From Anoxypelagibacter denitrificans (GTDB lineage: Bacteria > Pseudomonadota > Alphaproteobacteria > Pelagibacterales > Pelagibacteraceae), in contig JAGFVZ010000001.1 of NCBI GenBank assembly GCA_017640265.1, positions 1-59,147 on the forward strand: 59,147 bases of DNA. Direction: 5' to 3'. Position 1 is the stretch's first letter. Each line of letters starts with the position of its first letter. A model generated the notes under the pieces. That model was not told the DNA's origin. It saw nothing but the letters and a program-made list of their open reading frames with translations, and searched no databases. A program made the position numbers and the translations under genes. Positions 45,324-55,097 of the stretch are shown here, in pieces.

Positions 45324-47996
45324 TTACGACAACATATTCCTTAAAACGTATTGAAGTATGCCTCCATGTTTATAGTACTCAACTTCATTTTCGGTATCAA
45401 TTCTGCAAAGAACTTGAATAGTTTTGCTTATTCCGTCTACATACTTAATCTCAACACTTACATCCGATCCTGGTTGTAATCCTTTTTCTATATTTTTCAC
45501 AGTTATAAGCTCTGAGCCTATTAAATTTAGTTTTTTTCTATTCATTCCCTCTTTGAATTGTAGCGGTAATATTCCCATGCCTACCAAATTTGATCTATGA
45601 ATTTTTTCGAAACTCTCTGCTAAAACTGCTTTTATTCCTAATAACAAACTTCCTTTTGCAGCCCAGTCTCTTGAGGAGCCGGTCCCATATAATTGACCTC
45701 CTATAACAACTAAATCAGTTCCTCTTTTTTTATATTCCATAACAGCATCGAAAACCGTTGATGTCTTTCCTTCTGGATAAATTTTAGTAAAACCTCCTTC
45801 TGTTCCTGGGGCCATTTCATTTCTAATTCTAATATTTCCAAATGTGCCTCTCATCATTACCTCATGATTTCCTCTTCTCGCTCCATAAGAATTGTACTCT
45901 TTTGGTAAAATTTGATATTTCATAAAATAATTTCCTGTTGGGCTATCTTTAGGAATTGAGCCTGCTGGAGAAATATGATCCGTTGTTACCATGTCTCCTA
46001 AAATCAATAACGGTCTTGCATCTTTTATTTTTTTAAAACCAGGAGGTTTGTCTGGCAAATTTTCAAAAAATGGAGGTTTTTTTACATAGGTTGAGCTTTC
46101 GTCCCAATCATAAATACTACTCGCTTTTGTTTTTATTTCTTGCCATTCTTTTGGGCCTTTTGAAATATTAGAGTATCTAGAAACAAACATTTCTGCATTT
46201 AATGATTTAAGTAATGTGTCTTCTATTTCTTTGTTTGAAGGCCAGATATCTTTTAAGAATATATCTTTTCCGTTCTTATCTTTACCAAGGGAGTCTTTGT
46301 ACAAATCAATATTCATTGTTCCAGCTATTGCATAAGCAACAACTAAAGGAGGCGAAGCAAGATAATTTGCTTTTACAACTGGACTTATTCTTCCTTCAAA
46401 ATTTCTATTTCCTGATAAAACTGAAACTGCAAGAATATCATTTTCTAAAATTGCATTGTTAATATTCTCTGGTAATGGTCCAGAATTTCCAATACAAGTT
46501 GTGCATCCATAACCAACCAAGTTAAAGCCAAGTTTATCTAAATAAGTGTTTAACCCTGCTTTTTTCAAATAGTCTGTAACCACTTGTGATCCTGGGGCTA
46601 AAGAAGTTTTTGTCCATGGCTTAGTTTGAAGCCCAAGTTCAATAGCTTTCTTAGCTAACAATCCTGCGCCTATTAAAACTTTTGGATTAGATGTATTTGT
46701 ACATGAAGTAATTGCCGCGATAACTATGTCGCCATCCTTGATTGAATATTCTGCCTTATCAACTTTTACTTCTTTAATTTTTTCTCTTTTAGTTAAATTT
46801 TTTGAAATTAATTCAAAATTCTTTTTTGATTCGTTAAGTTTTACTTTGTCTTGTGGTCGTTTTGGTCCTGAGATACTTGGTACAACGGTAGACAGGTCCA
46901 ATGATAAAGTGTCTGTAAATTTTATATCGCCGCTTGCCCACAAACCCTGCTCTTTAGAATATGTTTCAACCAATTTTATGTTTTCTTCGTCTCGTCCTGA
47001 TAGTCTTAAATATTTGATAGACTCTTCGTCCACTGGAAAAAAACCACAAGTTGCTCCGTATTCTGGTGCCATGTTTGCAATTGTTGCACGATCAGCTAGT
47101 GGCAAATTCTTTAAGCCTTCTCCATAAAATTCTACAAATTTTCCAACTACTTTTTTCTCTCTCAACATTTTTACAATTGTTAAAACTAAATCAGTTGCCG
47201 TTGTACCTTCTGGCAGTTTATTTTTAACTTCAAAACCAACAACTTCAGGAATAAGCATTGAGATGGGCTGTCCTAACATTCCAGCTTCAGCTTCTATTCC
47301 TCCAACTCCCCATCCTAAAACCGAAAGCCCATTCACCATTGTTGTATGGCTATCCGTACCAACCAGAGTATCAGGATAAGCATAATTTTTATTTCCATTT
47401 TTAGTAGACCAAACGACTTTTGAGAGATGTTCTAAATTAACCTGATGACAAATTCCTGTTCCTGGTGGAATAATTCTAAAATTATCAAATGCCTGTTGTC
47501 CCCATTTTAAAAACGAATACCTTTCGCCATTCCTTTCAAATTCCTTTTTAACATTCTCGTTAAAAGAATCTTTCGTTGCAGATGTGTCAACTTGAACAGA
47601 ATGATCAATCACAAGATCAACTGTAGACAATGGATTAATTTTTTTAGGGTCTTTTTTTTTCTTTTGCACTGCTTCACGCATTGCAGCCAAATCAGCTACT
47701 GCTGGAATGCCAGTATAATCCTGCAATAAAACACGTACTGGTCTAAAAGCAATTTCAGCCTTTGATTTTTTAAACTTTAACCAATCTTTAAGAGATTGAA
47801 TTTGATTATGATCAACGGTTATACCGTCTTCAAACCTCAAAAGATTTTCTAAAAGTACCTTTAAAGAATTTGGAAGTTTAGAAATACCTGACAAACCTTT
47901 TTTTTCTGCTTCCGCAAGACTAAAATAGTTATATTTATTTGATTGGATATCAATTTCTTTAACACAATTAAATGAATTTTTTTGTCCAAATTTCAT
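45324..47996 (-). CDS. acnA: aconitate hydratase A
   Basis: 890 residues, AcnA/IRP1 architecture. The [4Fe-4S] cysteines are in AAITSCTNTSNPKVLIGAG and NLVGYGCTTCIGNSGPL; DTLVGTDSHTTMVNGLSVLG and GTGSSRDWAAKGSLLLGIKA are substrate-site landmarks. It interconverts citrate and isocitrate and could also hydrate 2-methyl-aconitate for the neighbouring prpD. It is the largest Fe-S client of the suf system in the window. The lysE gene ends up 3 nt upstream. Confidence 0.96.
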   Translation of the reverse strand: MKFGQKNSFNCVKEIDIQSNKYNYFSLAEAEKKGLSGISKLPNSLKVLLENLLRFEDGITVDHNQIQSLKDWLKFKKSKAEIAFRPVRVLLQDYTGIPAVADLAAMREAVQKKKKDPKKINPLSTVDLVIDHSVQVDTSATKDSFNENVKKEFERNGERYSFLKWGQQAFDNFRIIPPGTGICHQVNLEHLSKVVWSTKNGNKNYAYPDTLVGTDSHTTMVNGLSVLGWGVGGIEAEAGMLGQPISMLIPEVVGFEVKNKLPEGTTATDLVLTIVKMLREKKVVGKFVEFYGEGLKNLPLADRATIANMAPEYGATCGFFPVDEESIKYLRLSGRDEENIKLVETYSKEQGLWASGDIKFTDTLSLDLSTVVPSISGPKRPQDKVKLNESKKNFELISKNLTKREKIKEVKVDKAEYSIKDGDIVIAAITSCTNTSNPKVLIGAGLLAKKAIELGLQTKPWTKTSLAPGSQVVTDYLKKAGLNTYLDKLGFNLVGYGCTTCIGNSGPLPENINNAILENDILAVSVLSGNRNFEGRISPVVKANYLASPPLVVAYAIAGTMNIDLYKDSLGKDKNGKDIFLKDIWPSNKEIEDTLLKSLNAEMFVSRYSNISKGPKEWQEIKTKASSIYDWDESSTYVKKPPFFENLPDKPPGFKKIKDARPLLILGDMVTTDHISPAGSIPKDSPTGNYFMKYQILPKEYNSYGARRGNHEVMMRGTFGNIRIRNEMAPGTEGGFTKIYPEGKTSTVFDAVMEYKKRGTDLVVIGGQLYGTGSSRDWAAKGSLLLGIKAVLAESFEKIHRSNLVGMGILPLQFKEGMNRKKLNLIGSELITVKNIEKGLQPGSDVSVEIKYVDGISKTIQVLCRIDTENEVEYYKHGGILQYVLRNMLS

Positions 47997-47999
47997 ATT

Positions 48000-48590
48000 C
48001 TATACATAAAACATTATAACACATACAATCAGTAAGAATGACATAACATAGTTAAAAGTTTGTACAAATTTCTTATTTGTCGCAAATCTTCTTAAGAATT
48101 TTCCTAACAAGCACCATGAAAAAATACTTACAAAACTAAAGGTAATAGCTACACTCAAGACAATTATTGTATCTCTTAAAAAATTTTCATTAGTATTTAT
48201 AAATGTAGATATTACCATAATAGCAAATAAAACTGCTTTTGGATTAATGAATTGAAAAAAAAGCATATTAATAAATTTAATGGGGTTGTTAATTTTTTTT
48301 TCCTCATTATTTTTATTTGAAGCAATTTTATAAGCAAAATATAATATAAATCCTGAACCAATTATCTTTATAATTTCTTGAAGTATTGGAAATTTTTTAA
48401 AAAAAATTATCAAACCAAAGTTTATTGCTATTAATAATATTGGAAAACCAAAAGTAACTCCGCATATTAATGGAATTGTTTTTTTTATTCCAAAATTAAA
48501 ACCAGAATATGAAGCTAAAAAATTATTTGGCCCCGGTGTAAAAGCTGCAACAAACATAAAAATTAATAGTGCTATTAAATCTTGATACAT
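48000..48590 (-). CDS. LysE-family amino-acid exporter
   Basis: 196 residues with six membrane helices. The family start FTPGPNNFLASYSGFNFGIK carries the conserved PGPN, and FFQFINPKAVLFAIMVIST is the second signature. LysE/RhtB exporters move amino acids or related metabolites outward. It lies 3 nt before acnA and 19 nt after the csaA-like gene, so csaA-lysE-acnA-prpD is probably one transcript. Substrate unknown. Confidence 0.88.
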   Translation of the reverse strand: MYQDLIALLIFMFVAAFTPGPNNFLASYSGFNFGIKKTIPLICGVTFGFPILLIAINFGLIIFFKKFPILQEIIKIIGSGFILYFAYKIASNKNNEEKKINNPIKFINMLFFQFINPKAVLFAIMVISTFINTNENFLRDTIIVLSVAITFSFVSIFSWCLLGKFLRRFATNKKFVQTFNYVMSFLLIVCVIMFYV

Positions 48591-48609
48591 TAATTAATTT
48601 TCTTTGACC

Positions 48610-48951
48610 TCAAGCTATTTCTAAACCGTTCTCAACTTTTTGAGATGGATGAACAAGGACTACTTTGCCATCTTTATCAATAGCGCCTAGAACAAGAAAT
48701 TCTGATATTATCCCAGCAATATTTTTGTTTGGAAAATTACATACTCCTATTACTTGTTTTCCAATTAAATTTTCTTTGTTATAAAAATCAGTAATTTGCG
48801 CTGATGATTTTTTAATTCCTATTTCTTTTCCAAAATCTACTTCTATAACTAATGAAGGTTTTCTGGCTTTTTTATTTTGGTTTACACTCAAAACCGTACC
48901 AATACGAATATCTACTTTTTCGTAATCATTAAAGGTAATTTGTTCTTTCAT
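48610..48951 (-). CDS. csaA: CsaA-like tRNA-binding protein
   Basis: 113 residues forming a single OB-fold tRNA-binding domain (EKVDIRIGTVLSVNQNKKAR, SAQITDFYNKENLIGKQVIG, CNFPNKNIAGIISEFLVLGA), as in CsaA and the C-terminus of methionyl-tRNA synthetase. CsaA has been proposed as a secretion chaperone or tRNA binder. It is the promoter-proximal gene of the acnA transcript; the 255-nt gap upstream, shared with the divergent binding-protein gene, shows no clear promoter. Confidence 0.9.
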   Translation of the reverse strand: MKEQITFNDYEKVDIRIGTVLSVNQNKKARKPSLVIEVDFGKEIGIKKSSAQITDFYNKENLIGKQVIGVCNFPNKNIAGIISEFLVLGAIDKDGKVVLVHPSQKVENGLEIA

Positions 48952-49206
48952 AAATTTAATATATAATCTAATTTTATACTGTGGATCAGGTGTTTCCTTT
49001 TTATTTATGTATTATTTCCTGTTTTCGGTTTTAACTCAAACTTTTTTAATATTTGCTGAAATTCCCATGCTTTTTATGAGATTGAGACTATTATAGTAAT
49101 AACTTCAGTCTTTTTGCTTCAAAAAACTAGTTAATTTAACCATTGAAAAAATAATTCAATAGTTAATACTTTAAAATTATTAATAATTGAATACAGAGAG
49201 GGAAAA

Positions 49207-50388
49207 ATGAAAAAATTATTTATTGCTGCAATTATGTCTTTGTCGCTATTGACGACAACTGCATTTGCAGAAATTAAAATGGGTATCATTTTAGGATTTA
49301 CTGGTCCTATTGAATCTCTTACTCCAGCAATGGCAGCTTCAGCAGAATTAGCTTTTAAAGAAGCTTCTGACTCAGGTTCTTTGCTAGGTGGAGAAAAAAT
49401 TACACCAGTAAGAGCAGACTCAACTTGTGTTGACTCAGCAGCTGCAACAACTGCAGCAGAAGGCTTAGTCTCTCAAGGTATTGCTGCCATTATGGGAGCA
49501 GATTGTTCTGGTGTTACTGGAGCGATTGCAAGTAACGTTGCGGTTCCTAACGGTGTAGTAATGATATCTCCTTCAGCAACATCTCCTGGTTTAACAACTT
49601 TGGATGACAAAGGTTTGTTCTTCCGTACAGCACCTTCTGATGCTCGTGGTGGACAAATTCTTGCTGATATAACTAAAGACAGAGGAATTAAAAGTGTTGC
49701 AGTTACATATACTAACAATGACTATGGTAAAGGTTTAGCTGATGTTTATGAAGCAGCAGTTAAAGCTCATGGCATTAAAGTTACAACTGTAGCAGCTCAC
49801 GAAGATGGTAAAGCTGATTATAGTTCTGAAGTTGGTACACTAGCATCTGCTGGTGGAGACGCAGTTGCTGTAATTGGTTACCTTGACCAAGGTGGTAAAG
49901 GAATTATTCAAGGATCTTTAGATTCTGGTGCCTTTGATACATTTATATTATCAGATGGTATGATTGGTGATTCTCTTACAGACGCTTTTGGTAAAAGCTT
50001 AAATAAATCTTTTGGCTCTTTGCCAGGTTCTACAGGTAAGGGTGCAAAAGTATTTACAAAAATTGCTAAGGCAGCTGGAATAGACTCTTCTGGTCCGTAC
50101 ACTGGTGAATCTTATGATGCAGCAGCTTTAATCGTGCTTGCAATGCAAGCAGGAGGTTCTGCTGATCGTGCTTCAATTGCTAAAAATGTAATGGCTGTAG
50201 CTAATGGTCCTGGTAAGAAAATTTATGCAGGTCAATTAAAAAAAGGTCTAGATCTTTTGGCTAAAGGTAAAGCTATTGATTACGAAGGAGCAACAGGAGT
50301 CGTATTTACAGAAGTTGGAGAACACGTTGGTAATTTCTTAGAAAAAGAAGTTAAAGGCGGTAAATTTAAAACCAAAAAACAAAGATAA
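49207..50388 (+). CDS. branched-chain amino acid/amide-type ABC transporter periplasmic binding protein
   Basis: 393 residues with a signal peptide (MKKLFIAAIMSLSLLTTTAF, cleavage after AFA). The mature protein is a type I periplasmic fold of the LivJ family: IILGFTGPIESLTPAMAAS, IMGADCSGVTGA, VAVTYTNNDYGKGLADV. A strong Shine-Dalgarno (GAGAGGG) precedes the start, and its lower A/T bias at third positions, relative to neighbours, suits a highly expressed SAR11 transporter. Convergent livMHFG genes follow a terminator. Ligand is not deducible. Confidence 0.93.
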   Translation: MKKLFIAAIMSLSLLTTTAFAEIKMGIILGFTGPIESLTPAMAASAELAFKEASDSGSLLGGEKITPVRADSTCVDSAAATTAAEGLVSQGIAAIMGADCSGVTGAIASNVAVPNGVVMISPSATSPGLTTLDDKGLFFRTAPSDARGGQILADITKDRGIKSVAVTYTNNDYGKGLADVYEAAVKAHGIKVTTVAAHEDGKADYSSEVGTLASAGGDAVAVIGYLDQGGKGIIQGSLDSGAFDTFILSDGMIGDSLTDAFGKSLNKSFGSLPGSTGKGAKVFTKIAKAAGIDSSGPYTGESYDAAALIVLAMQAGGSADRASIAKNVMAVANGPGKKIYAGQLKKGLDLLAKGKAIDYEGATGVVFTEVGEHVGNFLEKEVKGGKFKTKKQR

Positions 50389-50400
50389 TAACTAATTTTA

Positions 50401-50432
50401 TAAACCTCAGCGGTGAAAACTGCTGAGGTTTA
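50401..50432. terminator. bidirectional terminator between binding-protein gene and livM
   Basis: AAACCTCAGC, a short loop and GCTGAGGTTT make a 10-bp stem with T-rich sequence on the right and A-rich on the left, so it functions for plus-strand transcription from the binding-protein gene and probably also for the convergent liv operon. Confidence 0.88.
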
Positions 50433-50434
50433 TT

Positions 50435-51805
50435 TTATATATGTTTAATTTTCTCAGGCAAAATACCTCTGGACCTATAGCGCATAATTAATAATAAACC
50501 AATTCCCATCATTAAATATCTGAAGTAAGGAATGCTATTAACTAAGTGAACTCTAAAAGTATTAGTTTCTTCTAAACCGCTAGTAAAAAAATTAATTAAG
50601 AATAATGCGATAGGAGCAGCCTCAATCCATAAAAACCAAACAGCAAAGCCTCCTAAAATTGCTCCAAAATTATTTCCGCTTCCCCCAACAATGACCATTA
50701 CCCAAATTAGAAATGTATACCGCATTGGTCTATAGCTTCCTGGTGTAAATAGACCGTCATATGTAACCATCATGGCACCTGCTATACCAACAATTGCTGA
50801 ACCAAGAACGAAAATTAAAAGATGTTGTTTAACAACATTTTTTCCCATTGCATTAGCAGCTTCTTCATTATCTCTAATCGCTCTCATCATTCTTCCCCAG
50901 GGAGAATAAAGTGCTTTTTGAGTTATAATTAAAAGAATTGTTACCACGGCTATAAAAAGTCCAGCAAAACATAGTTTTACAAATACTGTTGACGATTCAA
51001 TAACTAGCTGTTTTAGTAATTGTTGTTTTTCTAAAGTATCAGTAATTAAATTCAGAGTGCCTCTGTGAAATTTCTCAACTAAATTAATAAACCATTCTTT
51101 AGTTTGTAGATCAATTTCATATGGCACTGGTCTTTTTAATCCAATTACATTTTTAACACCACGAGCTAGCCAATCTTCATGCTTTATCACAGCAATAACA
51201 ATTTCTGATATTAATAGTGTTGCTATCGCCAGATAGTCTGCTCTAAGTCCCAAAGCAATTTTGCCTATAACGTATGCCAAAGCACCAGCAAAAAAAGCTC
51301 CAACAATCCAAGAAAATAAAATCGGAAGACCCATGCCTCCCAAAAATCCCGTAGTTGCTGGGCTTACAGCTTCGATTGATTCAATTGCAGGACCTGATAT
51401 TAATCTCAAAAGAATTAACCCTGTTATTATAACGGCGGCAATTCCATAGTTTCTTTTCTTTGTTTTTTTGAATTTTTTAAGAATAAAACGGATACTAAAT
51501 ACGATTGCGACAATTACAAATACACACAAAATCATATTCAAACCACCAACCTGCCATGCTTCTTTTACGGGAGGAACAGAAACTAAAACTGCTGCAAGAC
51601 CTCCTAGCGCCGTATAACCCATGATTCCAAAATTTATTAATCCTGCATATCCCCATTGAATATTTGCCCCCATCGTCATTACCGCTGATATTAAACAAAA
51701 ACATAAAATTGATAAGGCTATGCTCCAAGACTGCAAAACACCTACCAAAATTATGAGTCCCAACATTATTGCATAAGCTACAATTACATCCTTGTGCTGT
51801 TTCAT
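50435..51805 (-). CDS. livM: branched-chain amino acid-type ABC transporter permease LivM
   Basis: 456 residues, longer than E. coli LivM because of an insertion with a hydrophilic loop near 225-260. Membrane helices include IVAYAIMLGLIILVGVLQSW and VVKQHLLIFVLGSAIVGIAG; GLRADYLAIATLLISEIVIA and SPWGRMMRAIRDNEEAANAM are the LivM EAA-like coupling region. It forms the channel with LivH. The start overlaps the livH stop by 4 nt (ATGA). Last gene of the operon. Confidence 0.93.
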   Translation of the reverse strand: MKQHKDVIVAYAIMLGLIILVGVLQSWSIALSILCFCLISAVMTMGANIQWGYAGLINFGIMGYTALGGLAAVLVSVPPVKEAWQVGGLNMILCVFVIVAIVFSIRFILKKFKKTKKRNYGIAAVIITGLILLRLISGPAIESIEAVSPATTGFLGGMGLPILFSWIVGAFFAGALAYVIGKIALGLRADYLAIATLLISEIVIAVIKHEDWLARGVKNVIGLKRPVPYEIDLQTKEWFINLVEKFHRGTLNLITDTLEKQQLLKQLVIESSTVFVKLCFAGLFIAVVTILLIITQKALYSPWGRMMRAIRDNEEAANAMGKNVVKQHLLIFVLGSAIVGIAGAMMVTYDGLFTPGSYRPMRYTFLIWVMVIVGGSGNNFGAILGGFAVWFLWIEAAPIALFLINFFTSGLEETNTFRVHLVNSIPYFRYLMMGIGLLLIMRYRSRGILPEKIKHI

Positions 51806-52812
51806 ATTACTTTTCCTTTGAAAATTCCCGAAGGTCTAAATAATAAAACAATAACTAAAATTGAAAATGAAACTGCAAATTTATAATCGGTTGATAATAG
51901 CTGTATCAAGCTATTAGGTTCCATACTTTCTGGTAGAATATAAACAAAAAATTTTCTGTAGGCGTATGTTAAAAGTATTTCTGAAAATGCAATAACATAT
52001 CCGCCCAAAAAAGCTCCAAAAGGATTTCCGATACCTCCAACAATTGCTGCTGCAAAGATTGGAAGCATATTATTAAAATAAGTAAATGGTTTAAAACTTT
52101 TATCTAAACCATATAAAGCTCCACCAATTGTTGCTAATACTGCAGCTATGACCCATGTGATCATAACAACCTTTTTTGGGTCAATACCAGACAATAAAGC
52201 TAAATCCTCATTATCTGAATAAGCTCTCATGCTTTTCCCGGTTTTAGTTTTATTTAAAAACCAAAATAAAATTGAAACGACAACAATTGTAACAAATAAA
52301 GTTAATACCTGAGTTGATTTAATAGACAGCCCTTCGTTTAAGCCTGTCATTTCCTTAAATTCGTTTGCTTTTAATATAAATTTCTCACCATCAAAAAATC
52401 TTCTATCAAAAGGTCCTATAATTATTCTCACAATTGCCTGTGTAACGAACATCACCCCAATACTCACCATCGCAAGCATAACGGGTGGGCTTTTTTTTAT
52501 TCGATAATAGCTAAAAACAACTTTATCCATACCAAGTGTAAATAAAATTGAAATAATTACTGCAAAAGGAATGGCTAATAATGCTGTGGGAAGTACACCT
52601 AAACTAATTCCAATAGATTGAAAATACCAAGTAAATAAAATTGTAAACATGGTACCAAATGACATTAGGTCACCAGCAGAAAAATAAGCGAACCTCAAAA
52701 TTCCATAAATTAATGAAACAAAAATTGCTCCTAATGCTAGTTGGGAGCCGTATGACAATGCTGGCACAAATATATAATTTAATAACAAAACTATTGCATT
52801 TACAAAATCCAT
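51802..52812 (-). CDS. livH: branched-chain amino acid-type ABC transporter permease LivH
   Basis: 336 residues with about eight membrane helices. LVSLIYGILRFAYFSAGDLM (residues 33-) is typical, and KTKTGKSMRAYSDNEDLALL is the coupling loop to the ATPases. IVGGIGNPFGAFLGGYVIAF is a family hallmark. It is 1 nt from livF and overlaps livM by 4 nt. Confidence 0.94.
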   Translation of the reverse strand: MDFVNAIVLLLNYIFVPALSYGSQLALGAIFVSLIYGILRFAYFSAGDLMSFGTMFTILFTWYFQSIGISLGVLPTALLAIPFAVIISILFTLGMDKVVFSYYRIKKSPPVMLAMVSIGVMFVTQAIVRIIIGPFDRRFFDGEKFILKANEFKEMTGLNEGLSIKSTQVLTLFVTIVVVSILFWFLNKTKTGKSMRAYSDNEDLALLSGIDPKKVVMITWVIAAVLATIGGALYGLDKSFKPFTYFNNMLPIFAAAIVGGIGNPFGAFLGGYVIAFSEILLTYAYRKFFVYILPESMEPNSLIQLLSTDYKFAVSFSILVIVLLFRPSGIFKGKVI

Positions 52813-52813
52813 A

Positions 52814-53521
52814 TTAACCTCCTAAAAAAGAACTTCTTACTCTTGGATCGTTTAATAATTCTTTTCCTGTTCCCGAGTATCTGTTCTCTCCTGTAACTAA
52901 TACATATCCTCTGTCTGATATACTTAGTGCTTGTTTTGCATTTTGCTCAACCATTAAAATGGCAACGTTTGTTTTTTTTACTTTCAAAATATGATCAAAC
53001 AACTCATCCATAACAATTGGTGAAACTCCGGCTGTAGGCTCATCAAGCATTAAAACAGATGGCTTTATCATTAATGCTCTTCCCAATGCTACTTGTTGTC
53101 TTTGTCCGCCAGATAGCTCGCCAACTAGCTGAGATTTTTTTTCTTTCAAAATAGGAAATAATTCATAAATTTCATTAATGATTTTTTGAAGACTTTCATC
53201 TCTTAAAAAGGCACCCATCTCTAGATTTTCTTCAACGCTCAATCCGGCAAATACGTTCTTAGTTTGTGGAACAAATGCTATTCCCTGTTTAACTCTGTCT
53301 TGCGGACTTAAATGTGAAATATCTTTGCCGTCTATTAAAACTTTACCTGATTTAAGATTTAATAAACCCAACATGGCTTTCATGGCTGTAGATTTTCCAG
53401 CTCCATTTGGACCAAGTATAGAAACTATTTCACCTTGATTAACATTTACTGAACAAGAAGAAATTATATCCGGACCGCTTCCATAGCCACCTGTCATTTT
53501 TATTCCTTCAAAAAATGCCAT
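52814..53521 (-). CDS. livF: branched-chain amino acid-type ABC transporter ATP-binding protein LivF
   Basis: 235 residues, one ABC domain. Walker A GPNGAGKST, Q-loop FVPQ, signature LSGGQRQQVALGRALM, Walker B VLMLDEPTAGVSP. LivF-type ATPases lack the C-terminal extension of LivG. It overlaps the livG stop by 1 nt. It supplies, with LivG, the energy for the LivHM channel. Confidence 0.95.
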   Translation of the reverse strand: MAFFEGIKMTGGYGSGPDIISSCSVNVNQGEIVSILGPNGAGKSTAMKAMLGLLNLKSGKVLIDGKDISHLSPQDRVKQGIAFVPQTKNVFAGLSVEENLEMGAFLRDESLQKIINEIYELFPILKEKKSQLVGELSGGQRQQVALGRALMIKPSVLMLDEPTAGVSPIVMDELFDHILKVKKTNVAILMVEQNAKQALSISDRGYVLVTGENRYSGTGKELLNDPRVRSSFLGG

Positions 53522-54315
53522 CAGTTTCCATTCTTTAATTTTGATCCTCTGCCTAAATAACTTTCAATAACTCTCTCGTTCTTTTTAACTTCATTAGAAG
53601 TTCCTTCAAATAAGACTGATCCTTCTGCTAATACAATTACCGGATCACATAAACGACTAATAAAATCCATATCATGTTCAATCATAAAAAAAGTATAACC
53701 TTTTTCTTTATTCAGTCTTAAAATTGCACTTCCAATATCTTTTAATAATGTTCTGTTAACCCCAGCTCCAACTTCATCTAGTAAAACCATTTTTGCATCA
53801 ACCATCATAGTTCTACCAAGTTCTAGTAATTTTTTTTGCCCGCCAGACAAATTCCCTGCTAATTCTTTTTCTAAATGTGTAAGATTTAAAAATTTAATTA
53901 CTTCTAGAGCTTTTTGTTTAATTTTTTTTTCTTCTTCATTAACCAATCTTGGTTTAAACAAAGCGTTAACTAATAGTTCGCCTGATTGACCGCCTGGAAC
54001 CATCATTAAATTTTCCAAAACAGTAAGATTAGTAAATTCGTGAGCAATTTGAAAAGTCCTAAGTATCCCTTTTGAAAATAATTCATAAGAAGGAATGCCA
54101 GTAATATCCTCATTATCAAAATAAACACTTCCTTTATTTGGTTTTAAATTGCCAGCAATTAAATTAAAGAGCGTTGTTTTTCCAGAACCATTAGGGCCAA
54201 TTATTCCTGTAATAGATCCTTTTTTAACTTTTAAAGAACAATTTGAAATAGCTTTTAATCCTCCAAAAAATTTAGAAAGGTTATTAACCTGCAGAATATT
54301 TGAATCTGACTGCAT
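53521..54315 (-). CDS. livG: branched-chain amino acid-type ABC transporter ATP-binding protein LivG
   Basis: 264 residues. Walker A GPNGSGKTTLFNLIAG, signature NLSGGQKKLLELGRTMM, Walker B VLLDEVGAGVN, with Gly where many ATPases have Pro. The C-terminal tail (SNEVKKNERVIESYLGRGSK) is the LivG-specific end. It is the first transport gene on the minus strand, 6 nt after the P5C-reductase-like gene. Confidence 0.94.
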   Translation of the reverse strand: MQSDSNILQVNNLSKFFGGLKAISNCSLKVKKGSITGIIGPNGSGKTTLFNLIAGNLKPNKGSVYFDNEDITGIPSYELFSKGILRTFQIAHEFTNLTVLENLMMVPGGQSGELLVNALFKPRLVNEEEKKIKQKALEVIKFLNLTHLEKELAGNLSGGQKKLLELGRTMMVDAKMVLLDEVGAGVNRTLLKDIGSAILRLNKEKGYTFFMIEHDMDFISRLCDPVIVLAEGSVLFEGTSNEVKKNERVIESYLGRGSKLKNGN

Positions 54316-54321
54316 AGAAAA

Positions 54322-55092
54322 TTATACTTTGTTTAGTCTTTTAAGAATACTATTTAGAGATTTTTCTAGAGACCGATAAAAACCAGCTTTTCTTAATTGT
54401 TTTACAGCTTGTTCATTCAATCCTCTTGATGTTTGAGAATCTTCAACTAAATATTTCAAATCTTTTTTTGAATTAATTGCCGAATCTTCTGATAATGCAA
54501 CAAAAAGAGAGGTAATATATTTTTGGGCTTCGTTTCTTTTAATTCCTCTTTTAACCAACCAATCAGATAATACTTTTAACAATTCATAAAAAGGCGCCAT
54601 CATTCCTGAAGTTGCCCAGAAATTTATTGATGATTTTTCATTTTTTATTTCAACTGTTGTGCCCAATTTATTAAAAAAACTTTTTACCTGTTTATCTGGG
54701 GGACAAATTGGTACAGGGCCCTTTCTAATTGAAATTGGAGGAAGTGGAATGGCTCTTACAATCTTAACTTTTTTACCAATAGCTTTTTTTAGTTGAGCTA
54801 AATTAATTGTAGAAATAAAACTTATAATTTTTTGATTTTTTTTAAAATTAAGTTCTTTCAAAATTTTACCCCCAACCTTTGGGGTAACAGCCAAAAATAC
54901 CCAATTCGATTTATCTATTAATTGTTGATTGTCCTTTGAAATAGTAATTCTTTTAAACTTTTTCTTTAATTTTTTTGCTATTAATCTGTTACGAGGAGAG
55001 ATATAAATTTTTTTGATTTTTAATTTTGATTTAAAAATACCCTCAATAACTGAAGAGGTGATACGACCAGTGCCCAAAAAACCTATGTTCAT
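54322..55092 (-). CDS. pyrroline-5-carboxylate reductase-like protein
   Basis: 256 residues, a little short. The Rossmann start MNIGFLGTGRITSSVIEGIF, DKSNWVFLAVTPKVGGKILK, and RAIPLPPISIRKGPVPICPP (the conserved PN-P region, here altered) and YELLKVLSDWL belong to the ProC family, which makes proline. The divergence from canonical ProC motifs and its position before livG suggest a reductase for another imine, but proline synthesis cannot be excluded. Confidence 0.75.
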   Translation of the reverse strand: MNIGFLGTGRITSSVIEGIFKSKLKIKKIYISPRNRLIAKKLKKKFKRITISKDNQQLIDKSNWVFLAVTPKVGGKILKELNFKKNQKIISFISTINLAQLKKAIGKKVKIVRAIPLPPISIRKGPVPICPPDKQVKSFFNKLGTTVEIKNEKSSINFWATSGMMAPFYELLKVLSDWLVKRGIKRNEAQKYITSLFVALSEDSAINSKKDLKYLVEDSQTSRGLNEQAVKQLRKAGFYRSLEKSLNSILKRLNKV

Positions 55093-55097
55093 TAACT

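Noticed and set aside
48952..49206. Riboswitch or small gene upstream of the binding-protein gene
   Set aside because: The 255-nt gap contains only weak promoter-like words (TTGAAA, TAATAC at poor spacing) and a small ATTGAA/TTCAAT repeat; nothing supports a defined element.
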